The notes under the pieces: generated by a model
Told to the model about the DNA's origin: nothing
Databases searched by the model: none
Seen by the model: only the letters and a program-made list of their open reading frames with translations
Part shown: in pieces, positions 44,775 through 54,530 of the stretch
How the letters are laid out: each line of letters begins with the position of its first letter
Position numbering within the stretch: the first letter of the stretch is position 1
Position numbers and translations under genes: made by a program
Assembly (NCBI GenBank): GCA_963796915.1
Contig: CAWCNI010000004.1
Location: forward strand, 2,480,001 to 2,544,000
Origin: JAENWD01 sp963796915
GTDB lineage: Bacteria > Acidobacteriota > Vicinamibacteria > Vicinamibacterales > JAENWD01
Reading direction: 5' to 3'
DNA: 64,000 nucleotides

Positions 44775-45143
44775 ATGCCGATCATCGCGGTCGACGAACG
44801 CGACGCCACGCCGATTTACGCGCAGATCGAGCGCGGCCTGCGCGCGGCCATCGCCGCCGGCCGGTTGCGCCCGGGCGACCAGCTGCCGACAGTCCGCGAG
44901 CTGGCCGTCGACCTTCGCGTCAATGCCAATACCGTCGCGCGCGTCTACTCAGAGCTCGAGCGCGGCGGCGTGCTCGAGACGCGGCGGGGTGTGGGCTCGT
45001 TCGTCAGCGCCACGCCGGACCAGGCTCGCCCGAAACGCGAGCAGCAGAAACGGCTTCGGGCCTTTGCCACGCGCGTCCTGGCGGACGCGTCGGCCGCCGG
45101 CTTCACCAGGCAGGAACTGATCGCCGAGCTCGAGGCGCACTGA
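44775..45143 (+). CDS. GntR-family regulator, YtrA subfamily
   Basis: 122 residues. Winged helix ATPIYAQIERGLRAAIAAGR, PGDQLPTVRELAVDLRVN, ANTVARVYSELERGGVLETR and the wing RRGVGSFVS. The C-terminus is a short dimerisation tail only, as in YtrA members. Recognises a palindrome overlapping its own -10. The next gene (slipin, 46 nt downstream) is a possible regulated partner. Effector unknown. Confidence 0.9.
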   Translation: MPIIAVDERDATPIYAQIERGLRAAIAAGRLRPGDQLPTVRELAVDLRVNANTVARVYSELERGGVLETRRGVGSFVSATPDQARPKREQQKRLRAFATRVLADASAAGFTRQELIAELEAH

Positions 45144-45189
45144 CAGCGCCCTTCGTGAACAGCGTCACTGACTCAAAGGACAGCAGCGC

Positions 45190-46125
45190 ATGGCCATTCC
45201 AAGCATCCTCAACACGCGCCCCGAGTTCAAGGTTCGGGGACCCAACGTCGTGGCAATCGCGCTTTTGCTTGCCTCGCTGCTTGCCGGCATCGCCGCGGCA
45301 GTTGCTCTGCCGCGACTAGCGCCGATTCTCGTGGCGGCCGGGGCCATCCTCGGCGTCGTCCTGATGCAGTCGCCCAAGGTGGCGCAGCAGTGGGACCGGG
45401 CCATCGTTCTCCGGCTCGGACGGTTTCATTCCATGAGCGGGCCGGGCCTGTTCTGGATCGTGCCGTTCGTGGACCGGATCAGCACCTGGATCGACCAGCG
45501 CACGATCACCACGAGCTTCGCCGCCGAGCAGACGCTGACCTCCGACACCGTGCCCGTCAGCGTGGACGCGGTGCTCTTCTGGATGGTCCATGACGTCAAG
45601 CGCGCCGCGCTCGAAGTGCAGGAATACAGCCAGGCGGTCAGCTGGGCCGCGCAGACCGCGCTGCGCGACATCATCGGGCGCACGGAGCTGACAGAGCTTC
45701 TCAAGGGCCGCGAACGGATCGAGACCGAACTGCAGCAGCTCATCGACGCCAGGTCGAACCCGTGGGGCGTCACCGTGCAGTCCGTCGAGATGCGCGACGT
45801 CGTCATCCCGAGCGCGCTGCAGGACGCGATGTCCCGCGAAGCGCAGGCCGCCCGCGAGAAGCAGGCGCGCATCATCCTCGGCCAGGCCGAAATGGAGATC
45901 GCGCACTCGTTCGAGGAGGCCGCCAAGTCCTATCACAACAACCCGACAGCGCTGCACCTGCGCGCGATGAACATGCTCTATGAGGGGCTGAAGGAGAAGG
46001 GCGCGCTGATGCTGATTCCGAGCAGCGCCGTCGAGTCGATGGGCATGGGCGGACTGCTTGGCGCCGCGGCGCTCCGCCAGCAGTCGCTCGCATCCGGCTC
46101 GGAGCTCGGCGACAGCAAGACATAG
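45190..46125 (+). CDS. Slipin (SPFH/Band 7) membrane protein
   Basis: 311 residues. Two N-terminal hydrophobic segments (about 20-40 and 42-58) anchor it; a Band 7 domain follows (VVLRLGRFHSMSGPGLFWIV-like, VDRISTWIDQRTITTSFAAE, TSDTVPVSVDAVLFWMVHDV), then the coiled-coil tail QDAMSREAQAAREKQARIIL. Slipins form oligomers organising membrane microdomains and regulating membrane proteases, often with an NfeD partner; no nfeD gene is seen here. AAGGA lies before the ATG. Confidence 0.9.
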   Translation: MAIPSILNTRPEFKVRGPNVVAIALLLASLLAGIAAAVALPRLAPILVAAGAILGVVLMQSPKVAQQWDRAIVLRLGRFHSMSGPGLFWIVPFVDRISTWIDQRTITTSFAAEQTLTSDTVPVSVDAVLFWMVHDVKRAALEVQEYSQAVSWAAQTALRDIIGRTELTELLKGRERIETELQQLIDARSNPWGVTVQSVEMRDVVIPSALQDAMSREAQAAREKQARIILGQAEMEIAHSFEEAAKSYHNNPTALHLRAMNMLYEGLKEKGALMLIPSSAVESMGMGGLLGAAALRQQSLASGSELGDSKT

Positions 46126-46184
46126 CGCCGGGCCGGACGGCGCCGGTACGCTATATTCGGGCGTCTCCCCTGCGTCCGAGAGTG

Positions 46185-47162
46185 ATGAGCCTGCCGACAG
46201 ATCCAGCGGGGCGCGCCGGCCCGCGGCACGCCACGCCGACACCTGGTCCGCCCGTCGCGGCGGCCGTCGACGTGTCCGTCGTGATCGTCAACTTCAACTC
46301 CGGAGCGTACCTTCGCGGCTGCCTCGACTCGCTGGAGCGAGGCTGCGCCGGCCTCGCCTGGGACGCCGTCGTCGTCGACAACGCGTCGACTGACGGCAGC
46401 GAGCAGGCCGCGATCGGCGGCGATCGTCGGGTGCGTCTCGTCCGCAGCACTGCCAATCTGGGCTTCGCGCATGCCGCCAACGAGGGCACCCGAGCCACAT
46501 CGGCGGCGTTCGTGCTGCTCCTCAATCCCGACGGACGCCTGACGGAAGGCGCCATCGCGCCGCTGGTCGCTGAACTGATCAAGCACCCCGAATGCGCGAT
46601 CGTGGCGCCGGACGTCGTCAACGAGGACGGATCGCCGCAGGGCAACGCGCGACGCGACCCGACGTGGCTGACGGGCCTGTTCGGGCGTTCCAGCCTGGCC
46701 CGCCGGCTGTTTCCGGAGTCGCGCCTGGTGGCTCGCAACGTGGTCGGGGCCGACGCCGTTCCCGACGGCGCGTCGAGCTGCGAAGTGGACTGGGTCAGTG
46801 GCAGCTGCCTGCTCGCGCGGCGCGAGGCGCTGGCGCGCGTGGGCGGGTTCGACGTCGGCTATTTTCTCTACTGGGAGGATGCCGATCTCTGCCGTCGCAT
46901 CCGACGCGACGGCCGCTCCGTGCGCTTCCGTCCAGATCCGGTGCGGCGAGTCGTGCACGCCCAGGGCCGGAGCAGTCAGACAGCGCCGGACTTGGCCGTG
47001 CGCGCCTTTCACAAGAGCGCGTACCGCTACTACGCGACGCATGTCGCGCGCTCACCCTGGAATCCGTCGCGGTGGCTGGCCTGGGCAGTGCTCGGCCTGC
47101 GCTCGGCCGCGGTCAGGTGGATGCGTCCCGCGCCCGTGGAGGCGCACCGGCCCGGACGTTAG
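46185..47162 (+). CDS. GT2 glycosyltransferase, rhamnosyltransferase-like
   Basis: 325 residues from ATG 46185 (GTG 46182 is also possible). GT-A fold: VSVVIVNFNSGAYLRGCLDS, VVDNASTDGSE, NLGFAHAANEGTR, LLLNPDGRL (DxD-like) and CLLARREALARVGGFDVGYF, followed by YWEDADLCRRIRRDG. The sequence order is that of WbbL-type transferases adding rhamnose or a related sugar to cell-surface polysaccharide. Ends in a 4-nt tail-to-tail overlap with the two-domain glycosyltransferase gene on the other strand. Confidence 0.9.
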   Translation: MSLPTDPAGRAGPRHATPTPGPPVAAAVDVSVVIVNFNSGAYLRGCLDSLERGCAGLAWDAVVVDNASTDGSEQAAIGGDRRVRLVRSTANLGFAHAANEGTRATSAAFVLLLNPDGRLTEGAIAPLVAELIKHPECAIVAPDVVNEDGSPQGNARRDPTWLTGLFGRSSLARRLFPESRLVARNVVGADAVPDGASSCEVDWVSGSCLLARREALARVGGFDVGYFLYWEDADLCRRIRRDGRSVRFRPDPVRRVVHAQGRSSQTAPDLAVRAFHKSAYRYYATHVARSPWNPSRWLAWAVLGLRSAAVRWMRPAPVEAHRPGR

Positions 47163-49355
47163 AGCTGGGCGTGAGCCACGGGTTCGTCCACCGCCGTGGC
47201 CAGCAGATCTGAAAACACCGTCATCGCCTGCTCGAAGGAGTACGTAGTCCGGACGGCGGCGAGCCCGCGCAGCGACAGCTCCCGCCAGAGCCCCGCATCC
47301 TCGTGAAGGCGGACGATGGCATCTGCCATCGCCTGCGGGGAGTCGGCCACCAGCACGCCGTCGCCCTCGGCGAGCCCCATCCCCTCGACCGCCATCGATG
47401 TCGCGACGCACGGCAGGCCGTGACTGAGGCTGGTGGCGATCTTGCCCTTGAACCCGGCGCCGAACCTGATCGGCGCGACGCTGAGCCTGACCTGGTCGAG
47501 CAGCGGGCCCAGCTCCGGCACAAAACCCGTCACGTGCACGAACTCTTCCTCAAGCTGGCGCACCTGCGACGGCGGATTGCTGCCGACGATGTGAAGGGTC
47601 GCCTGCGGGATCTTCCGCCGTACTCAGCGGCAGGACCTCCTGCACGAAGTACAGCACGGCGTCGACGTTCGGCGGATGCTGGTAACCGCCGACAATCGCC
47701 AGCCCGCTCCGCCGGTCAAATGGCGTGCTGGTACCGGGCACGTCGATCGCCCAGAGGAACAGAATCACACTGGCGTCGGGCGCTTCGCGGGCCAGCAGGT
47801 CGCGCTCGAAGGTGCTGTGGACGATCGAGTAGTCCACGCGCCGGATCACGTCCAGTTCGGCGGTCTTGACCGCGCGCGCGCGCCGTTCCAGCGCCGCGTC
47901 GCCGTGCAGGGCGGCCTCGCGCTCGGCGCGCAGGTAGTGCAGATCCTCGACGCTGAGGATCACTTTCGCCCGCGGTGCCCATGAGCGGATCGCGTCCAGC
48001 GTCCGCCGTGCCGCCGTATAGCGAAACACGACGACGAAGTCGAACAGCGCGCCGTGCTCGCGCAGGTAGCTGTCAATCGACGTGACGAAGGGCGCGTAGA
48101 GACATTCGATGCCCGCGCGCTGAAGGTCGCCGGTGTAGCGGTCCAGATAGAGATAGTTGTCTTCGGGAACGAATGTGACCTTGCACCCGATCTGCTGCAG
48201 CGTCCGCATCGTGCTCAGGGCCGCAATCGACCCGGCGTCCTTGTCCGGCTGCGGCGTGCACAGATCGATCACCAGGACGCGCCGTCCTACGCCCCGCTCC
48301 CTCGCGAGGTCCACGCGCTCGCCGGGCGTGAAATGGCCGTCGAGCTCGTCGCGCCAGCGCACGGCGAGTTTGCGGAGGTTTGGCTCCTGGTGCGCCTTGG
48401 CACCCGACGTCAGGGCGGTCCCCGAGGTGGCGCCTTCGCAATGCACGACGCGGGCAAGCGGCTGGAACACCACCGTCCGGCTGCGAGCGCGGATCTTGAA
48501 GGCGAGGTCCGCGTCCTCGGCATAGGCCGGCGCGTAGTGATCGTCGAACCCGCCGACCTCACGAAACAACTCCGCCGGCACCATCAACGCGGCGCCTGAG
48601 ACATAGTCCACTTCGCGGCGGTACCAGTACTCGGGTTTTGCGGGGTCGTCCCCCCTGCCGTAGTTCCAGGCCGAGCCATCGCGCCAGAAAATGCCGCCCG
48701 CCTCCTGCAGCGTGCCGTCGGGATACAGCAGCTTTGCGCCGACGATGCCCGCGGCCGGTACCGCGGCGAAGGTGGCCACCATCTCGTCGCACCACCCGGG
48801 CAGCACCTCGGTGTCGTTGTTCAGAAAGAGCAGGTAGCGGCCCCTGGCGGCCGCTGCGCCGTTGTTGCACGAGCCGATGAACCCGACGTTGGCCTGGTTG
48901 CGCAGGAGTCGCAGCCCCTTCACGGAGGCCAGCGCATCGGTCACCGCCTTCTCCGATCCGTCATCGACGACGATCACTTCGATGGACGCGGCCGGCGCGT
49001 GCCTGGCAATGGCGGCAAGGCAGCGAAGCGTGAGATCGAGCTGTCCGTAGACCGGGATGATGACAGAGACGTCCGGGTCCGCGCTGCAGGGCAACGGAAT
49101 CAATTCCGGCCTCGGCGTCGCCGCCTTGGAGAGCAGCATGTCGGGCGCCCTGGCGACCAGTGTGTGGCGGCGGGTGGCCTGCCAGTGCTGGTAGCTGGCG
49201 GTTCCGCGCATCAGCCATCCCGCGCTGATGAAGACCGCGCTCTTCAATTGCCAGCGCGCCCCGCTCGGCAACGGCACTCGCCGGTATGCCGTCCGCATGG
49301 CTCGCTCCAGCCGAAGCGCCGCCCGATGCTTCAGTGTCCCGAGACGCGATTCCAT
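47159..49355 (-). CDS. Two-domain glycosyltransferase, GT2 plus GT4-like (frameshifted)
   Basis: About 731 residues from ATG 49355 (GGGAGATC upstream). N-terminal GT2 domain (DVSVIIPVYGQLDLTLRCLA, LLFLNNDTEV, GGFDDHYAPAYAEDADLAFK), then a GT-B-like domain (RVLVIDLCTPQPDKDAGSIA at its start). After VQEVLPL near 47621 the frame breaks; one extra base must be removed to continue RRKIPQATLHIVGSNPPS and then GAGFKGKIATSLSHGLPCVA, the donor-binding half of the domain. An enzyme that adds two sugars to a surface polysaccharide is the likely role (inference from the Wzm/Wzt neighbours). Probably a sequencing or assembly error. Confidence 0.82.
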
Positions 49356-49410
49356 GATCTCCCGCTGGCGAAGGCGTGACTGCGGTCGACGCCCGATCGA
49401 TTCACTGCCG

Positions 49411-50733
49411 CTATCGCACCTCGAGCTGGACGGCCTGCATCGGCACGCGGATGAGTCCGTCGCTTTCACCGGGCGCTGCGGAGCGGAATGTGAGCGCGTC
49501 GTGCACCCAGTGATGCTGAGTGTGCATGGCCTGGGTGCCGTCAGCCACTGCGACGGCCACAGTGTATCCACCAGGAGCCAGAATGGGCATGACAAAGGTG
49601 AAGTGCGCGTCGATTCCGCCGCCCTTCACGGCCCGCAGCACCTCGTCCTTATGGCTCTCGAACGTGTTCGCGCCGAAGATCACCTGACCGAGTCGATCCT
49701 TCACGAGGAAGCCGACAATTGGTTTTTCCAATTCGGTGTCGGCACGACATGTCACGCGCACTGTCACGGTCTCGCCACCGGCGATTGCATGGAGCGCGCG
49801 GCCGCGCTCATCTGCAAGGCTCACCGAGACGATGCGCGCGCCACCTCTGCCGAAGGAACGCCCGGTCACCGCTTCGACGGCAGCGTGCGGAACCTCTGAC
49901 GGCGTCGGGGAGACGACAGACGCGGCCGCAGGCGCCGGCAAGGGCGCCAGCGCTTCGGCGACCTCCTCGAGATACGCCTCTGTGACCTCCTTCGCGGTCC
50001 CCTCCATCGCGATGCGTCCGTCGCGCAGCCACAGCGCCCGCTGACACAGGTTGACGATCGCCGAGGTGTCGTGGCTGACGAAGAGAATCGTTCCCGTGCG
50101 CATGAACTCGCGCAGAAAGCGCATGCACTTCTGCACGAAGAACGCGTCGCCGACGGCGAGCGCCTCGTCGATGACCAGGATGTCGGCATCGACGTGCGCG
50201 ATCACGGCGAAGGCCAGCCGGACGATCATGCCGGTCGAGTAGGTCTTGATCGGCTGATCGATGAACTCGCCGATTTCGGCAAACTGCACGATGGCGTCGT
50301 AGCGCGCGTCGAGCTCTCGCGGCGTCAGGCCGAGAATCGCGCCGTTGAAGTAGACGTTCTCGCGGCCGGTGAACTCCGGGTTGAAGCCGGATCCCAGCTC
50401 CAGGATGGCGGCCACGCGCCCACGCGTGCTGACGGAGCCTCGCGTCGGCGTCAGCGTGCCGCAGACTATCTGGAGCAGCGTGGACTTGCCGGATCCGTTC
50501 TTGCCGACGATTCCGATCATCTCGCCCTTCCTGACCCGCAGCGAGACGCCGTCGAGCGCGAGGAAGTCGCGGTAGAACTGCCGGCGGCCGCGAAGCAGCG
50601 CCTGCCACAGGCGATGTTCCGGCCGCTCGTAGATCTGAAAGGACTTCACGACGCCGGCCACGTCGATGACAGTCGGCGCTTCGCCCGCCGCGCCCGTGAC
50701 AGGCACCACCGTCGCCTCGTCGCTAGAGGACAT
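49411..50733 (-). CDS. ABC exporter ATPase for polysaccharide (Wzt-like)
   Basis: 440 residues from ATG 50733, overlapping the permease stop. Nucleotide-binding domain: Walker A GIVGKNGSGKST, signature YSTGMIVRLAFAV, Walker B ADILVIDEALAVGDAFF and H-loop FVSHDTSA. The C-terminal 150 residues (VTVRVTCRADTELEKPIVGF, FGANTFESHK, HFTFVMPILAPGGYTVAVAV) form a Wzt C-terminal beta-sandwich, which recognises the polysaccharide end. Works with the permease encoded just upstream to export O-antigen-like or capsule polymer. Confidence 0.93.
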   Translation of the reverse strand: MSSSDEATVVPVTGAAGEAPTVIDVAGVVKSFQIYERPEHRLWQALLRGRRQFYRDFLALDGVSLRVRKGEMIGIVGKNGSGKSTLLQIVCGTLTPTRGSVSTRGRVAAILELGSGFNPEFTGRENVYFNGAILGLTPRELDARYDAIVQFAEIGEFIDQPIKTYSTGMIVRLAFAVIAHVDADILVIDEALAVGDAFFVQKCMRFLREFMRTGTILFVSHDTSAIVNLCQRALWLRDGRIAMEGTAKEVTEAYLEEVAEALAPLPAPAAASVVSPTPSEVPHAAVEAVTGRSFGRGGARIVSVSLADERGRALHAIAGGETVTVRVTCRADTELEKPIVGFLVKDRLGQVIFGANTFESHKDEVLRAVKGGGIDAHFTFVMPILAPGGYTVAVAVADGTQAMHTQHHWVHDALTFRSAAPGESDGLIRVPMQAVQLEVR

Positions 50734-51553
50734 CGGCAAAGCCCTTGCGCGTGCGCTGAAACCACCAGAGCCCGAACGACGCGACTACCAGGCTCACGAC
50801 TGTGGCCAGCGCAAGGCCGGTGAAGTCGATCGGCGCCCTGGTCGTCAGCACCGCACGTGCCTGTTCGATGATGAACGTCAGCGGGTTGAGGCGGATGACG
50901 AACCGCACCGAGGGCGGCACGGCGGTGATCGGGTAGAAGACTGGCGAGAGGAACAGCACGACAGTCGTGAAGATGCCCACGGTCTGGCCGACGTCACGAA
51001 GATAGACGCCGATCGAGGCGAGAAACCAGGTGCAGCCGAGCGTCAGCAGCAGCAGCGGCACGAACACGAGCGGCAGCAGCGCCGCGCGCGGCGAGAGGCC
51101 CAGGTCGCTGAACGCCGCGAACACCAGCCAGATGAACAGGCTCACCCCGGCGTGAAAGGTCGCCGTCAGCAGCGTCATCCACGGCAGGATTTCGAGCGGG
51201 AAGACCACACGCTTCACCAGGTTGACGTGCTGGAGGACGAGCGCCGGGGCCCGGTTGAGGCATTCGGCGAACAGTCCGTGCACGATCAGGCCGACGAACA
51301 GGAGCAGGGCAAAGTCGAGCCGGCTTTCGCCGGGCGACGCCGTCCACCGCGACCGGAACACGACGCCGAACAGGAACGTGTAGACCGAGAGCATCACCAG
51401 CGGCGTCACAAACGACCAGACCAGGCCCAGGAGCGACCCGCGATACCGGCCGCTGATGTCGCGACGCGTCATCTGCAGCACCAGGAAGCGATGCCGCCAG
51501 TAACTCGTGAAGACTGCGACGGGCGCGCGAAGGATCGAAGGCACAGTGGGCAC
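50723..51553 (-). CDS. ABC-2 type polysaccharide export permease (Wzm-like)
   Basis: About 276 residues from GTG 51553 (GTG 51544 is also possible; the upstream in-frame stretch runs into the next gene). ABC-2 membrane fold with six helices; N-terminal amphipathic RAPVAVFTSYWRHRFLVLQM and RRDISGRYRGSLLGLVWSFV are diagnostic, then LLFVGLIVHGLFAECLN, VVFPLEILPW and the C-terminal RLNPLTFIIEQARAVL. Partners the adjacent Wzt-like ATPase. The family exports finished polysaccharide across the inner membrane. Confidence 0.92.
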   Translation of the reverse strand: MPTVPSILRAPVAVFTSYWRHRFLVLQMTRRDISGRYRGSLLGLVWSFVTPLVMLSVYTFLFGVVFRSRWTASPGESRLDFALLLFVGLIVHGLFAECLNRAPALVLQHVNLVKRVVFPLEILPWMTLLTATFHAGVSLFIWLVFAAFSDLGLSPRAALLPLVFVPLLLLTLGCTWFLASIGVYLRDVGQTVGIFTTVVLFLSPVFYPITAVPPSVRFVIRLNPLTFIIEQARAVLTTRAPIDFTGLALATVVSLVVASFGLWWFQRTRKGFADVL

Positions 51554-51612
51554 TGACGGCGGGATGCCGCCGCAGTATAGCAACTGACGATCGCGCAGGC
51601 GCCGCGATCGGA

Positions 51613-54529
51613 TCAGCGCGGCGGCGTCTTCAGCCCGGCGACCAGCGCGTCGAGCAGCGCCCCGGTCCGGTCCGAGTAGTAGTCCCAGAACATCGCGCCG
51701 GCCAGACCGCGTTCGCGGACATACCGGCACTTCAGCCCGAGCGACTCGGGGTCCTCGTAGCTGATGAAGACGCGCTGTTCAGCATTCCAGAGGTAGGGGC
51801 TCTGCGCGTCGGCATCCCAGTAGCGGACGAAGCCGCCGCGGTCGATTGAGGTCTCGACCAGCGAGCCGTAGGCAGTTTCGATGCGCACGGACAGGCTGGG
51901 TACCTGGCTGGTACAAGCCGTGGCCGTCTTCCTTGACGGCGCCCCACGCGCGCCCGTAGAAGGGCACGCCGATGACGAGCTTGCTGGCGGGCACGCCGGC
52001 CGCCATGAACTCGCGCACGGCGCGGTCCACAGACTGCTTCCTGTCGTCGCGAGGACTCGGGAACAGGTTGGCATGGTGCCCGGCGAGCGTGTCCGGGCCC
52101 GATTCGCGGAAGTCGTACGTCATCAGGTTGACGTAGTCCACGCTGGCCTGCACCTTGTCGAGCTCCGTATGGGCGATGAAATCCGAGAACGCCCCTGCGG
52201 CGAACGTCAGGAGCAGGTGCCGGCCGACCCTGGCGCCCTCTTCGTCGAGCGCCCCGCGCAGGCCGGCCATCAGCGCGGTGAAGTTCTCTCGATCCTCCGG
52301 GCGATGCGTGTTGCCGTCGCCAGTCAGGCCGGGATATTCCCAGTCGATGTCGATGCCGTCGAGATCGTACCGGCGCAGGAACTCGATCGCGCTGTCGGTG
52401 AACCGGCGACGGCTGTCGGGCGTCAGCGACGCATCCGAAAAGGCCCCCGACCACGTCCAGCCGCCAACCGAGATCAGCACCTTGAACCCGGGATGCGTCT
52501 TGCGCAACCCCGTCAGCGCAGCCAGGTTCACGGCGTCGTGTTCGAACCCCTCGACGACGCGGCCGCCGCTGATGTTGGCAAACGCGTAGTTGACATGCGT
52601 CAGCTTGTCCGCCGCGATCTCCGCCGGATCGACCGTCTGCTGCTGCCGCGTGAACACGTACCCGATCACGACGCGAGAAGGGGCCGGCAAGGCCCGATGC
52701 GATGCGCCGCCCGCCGCGGTGGCCAGCAGGTACCATGTCGCGTGCGGCAGCCACTGCTCACCCCACCGCCAGTCATGGTCGGCGCCAGTGGCTGTGTGCG
52801 GCAGGTTGAAGTCGATGCCCTGCGGATCCGTGAACCCCGCGGTGACGCCGTTGACGATGCCGCCGGGGGCGTTGGTGTATTCGTAGGAATCGAAGAAGCG
52901 GTACTCCGGGTTGTTGCGGCCGACGCCGGCCAGCAGGCAGGCGTCGAATGGATTCAGGCCGAGGATCCAGTTGATTTGATCCTGCGCGTAGACGTCGAGG
53001 CGACCGGCAAACGCAGGATCGTCGGCGTAGTAGGGAACGGCCAGCCGCGCCGCGGACGCGAGCGATGCCAGGCGCGCGTCCTCGCCCTGCCACCACGGCG
53101 CGGTCTCGGCATCGTGCGGGTAGAAGAACCGCTCGTCGCGCACGCCAGCCGTGGTCTGCACGAACTGCCTGGCGTAGCCGAACGGGTTGGCCACATCACC
53201 GGTGATCTGCAGCTCCCACTCGAGCGATCGGCGAACGGCAGCGAGGACATCGGCGCGACGTTCCGGCGGCGCCACGTCGAGGTAAGCGAGCAGGCTGACG
53301 ACCGGCAGGCCGGCATCGGCGGCATGGAAGAACGGACGGTCGCCGGCATCAGCCCGCCAGTACGCCGGGCCGGACGCCGGGAGCCGCGCCAGCAGACGGC
53401 TCGCCCTGCGATCGGCCGCAACCCTGTAAGCGACCAGGCCTGTGGCGCGCGTCAGCTCCGTCGCCGCCAGTAACGCGCAATAGTCGTCGACGATGTTCTC
53501 GACGCCGTTGTTCAGCAGCTCCGCGTTGTGCGCCGACAGGAACGCCCAGGCCTCCTCCGCCGTGCGGAGGTAGTCGGCGTGGCGATCGCCCTGCAGGTGC
53601 ATCAGCGAGGCACGGGCCAGGGCGGCGATCGCGACGCCGCCGCCGGCGCGGAAGCTGCTTTGATACTCCCGCATCTGCGGCACGTCGGCATGGGCCGCCG
53701 ACGCAGGATCCGCGCTGGTCTGTTTGATGGCAAACGCCTGGGCATCGCGGGCGACGCGCCGGTCCTCGGGGCGCTTCCCGGGACCCGGTGCGGTGACCGA
53801 TCGATAGAACGAGCCACCCGGGACGCGCGCGCGCACCAGGTAGTCCGCGCCCCACGCGGCTTCGTCGGCGAGGCGCCTGGCGTATTGCCGGAACTGCGGG
53901 TCCTTCGACGCCTCGAGCAGGTCCAGCGACTTCATCAACCCCCAGGCCGTGAGCGGAATCTGCTGCGGGTTGAAGTAGGTGGAGAACGACAGGTGCGACA
54001 GGTGCTTGCCGTAGTCGCCAGTCGCGTCGAACCAGCCGCCGTGCAGATCGACGGTACGGCCCGGCCGGCCCTCGAGCGTCAGCGTGCGATCGGCGGCATC
54101 GAGGGCGCCAGATGCGCGCTGGCCCTTGAAGTAGTAGAGGACGTCGGAGAGGGTGTGCCGCTCGAGCACCGCCGCTTGCACGAGAAACGGCTCGGACCGG
54201 ACGTCGGCGGTCGCGGTCTGGCAGGCGACGCGAAACACGCCTTCGCGCGACAGCGCTGAAAAGTCGACGGTCCAGTAGGTCCAGTCGCGCCATTTCGCCA
54301 CCGGGCCGATCGCGCCAGGCTTCACTGACAGCACCTGGGCGCCGGAGCCGGCATCTTCCAGCGCACAGCCGCGGACCTCGTCGCCAGGATGCCCCTGCAC
54401 GACGGCGCGCTTGGCCCCGACCAGGTCGTAGCCGAGGTGATTGACCAGAACGACTGGCTGCGCGGCCGCAGACGCTGCGGTCGCGACGAAGCAGGCCAGG
54501 GCGACGAACAGCCGCATCAAGGAGATCAC
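51613..54529 (-). CDS. GH9-GH18 fusion glycoside hydrolase, exported (frameshifted)
   Basis: About 972 residues from GTG 54529 (GAGGG six nt upstream). Signal peptide MRLFVALACFVATAASAAA; Ig-like N-terminal domain of GH9 proteins (VVLVNHLGYDLVGAKRAVVQ); GH9 catalytic domain with the catalytic Asp pair in GGWFDATGDYGKH and a Glu in GEQWLPHATW; then from about residue 640 a GH18 domain with DGIDIDWEYPG, whose catalytic Glu is near 731. After HGLYQP near 51905 one G is extra; the next frame reads VPSLSVRIETAYGSL and ends normally. GH9 members include endoglucanases and exo-glucosaminidases of chitin pathways; GH18 are chitinases. The combination suggests chitin or chitosan breakdown. Confidence 0.85.
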
Positions 54530-54530
54530 G

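Noticed and set aside
50666..51556. 296-residue plus-strand ORF
   Set aside because: Antisense shadow of the Wzm-like permease; Arg/Glu/Gln/His-rich with no domains.
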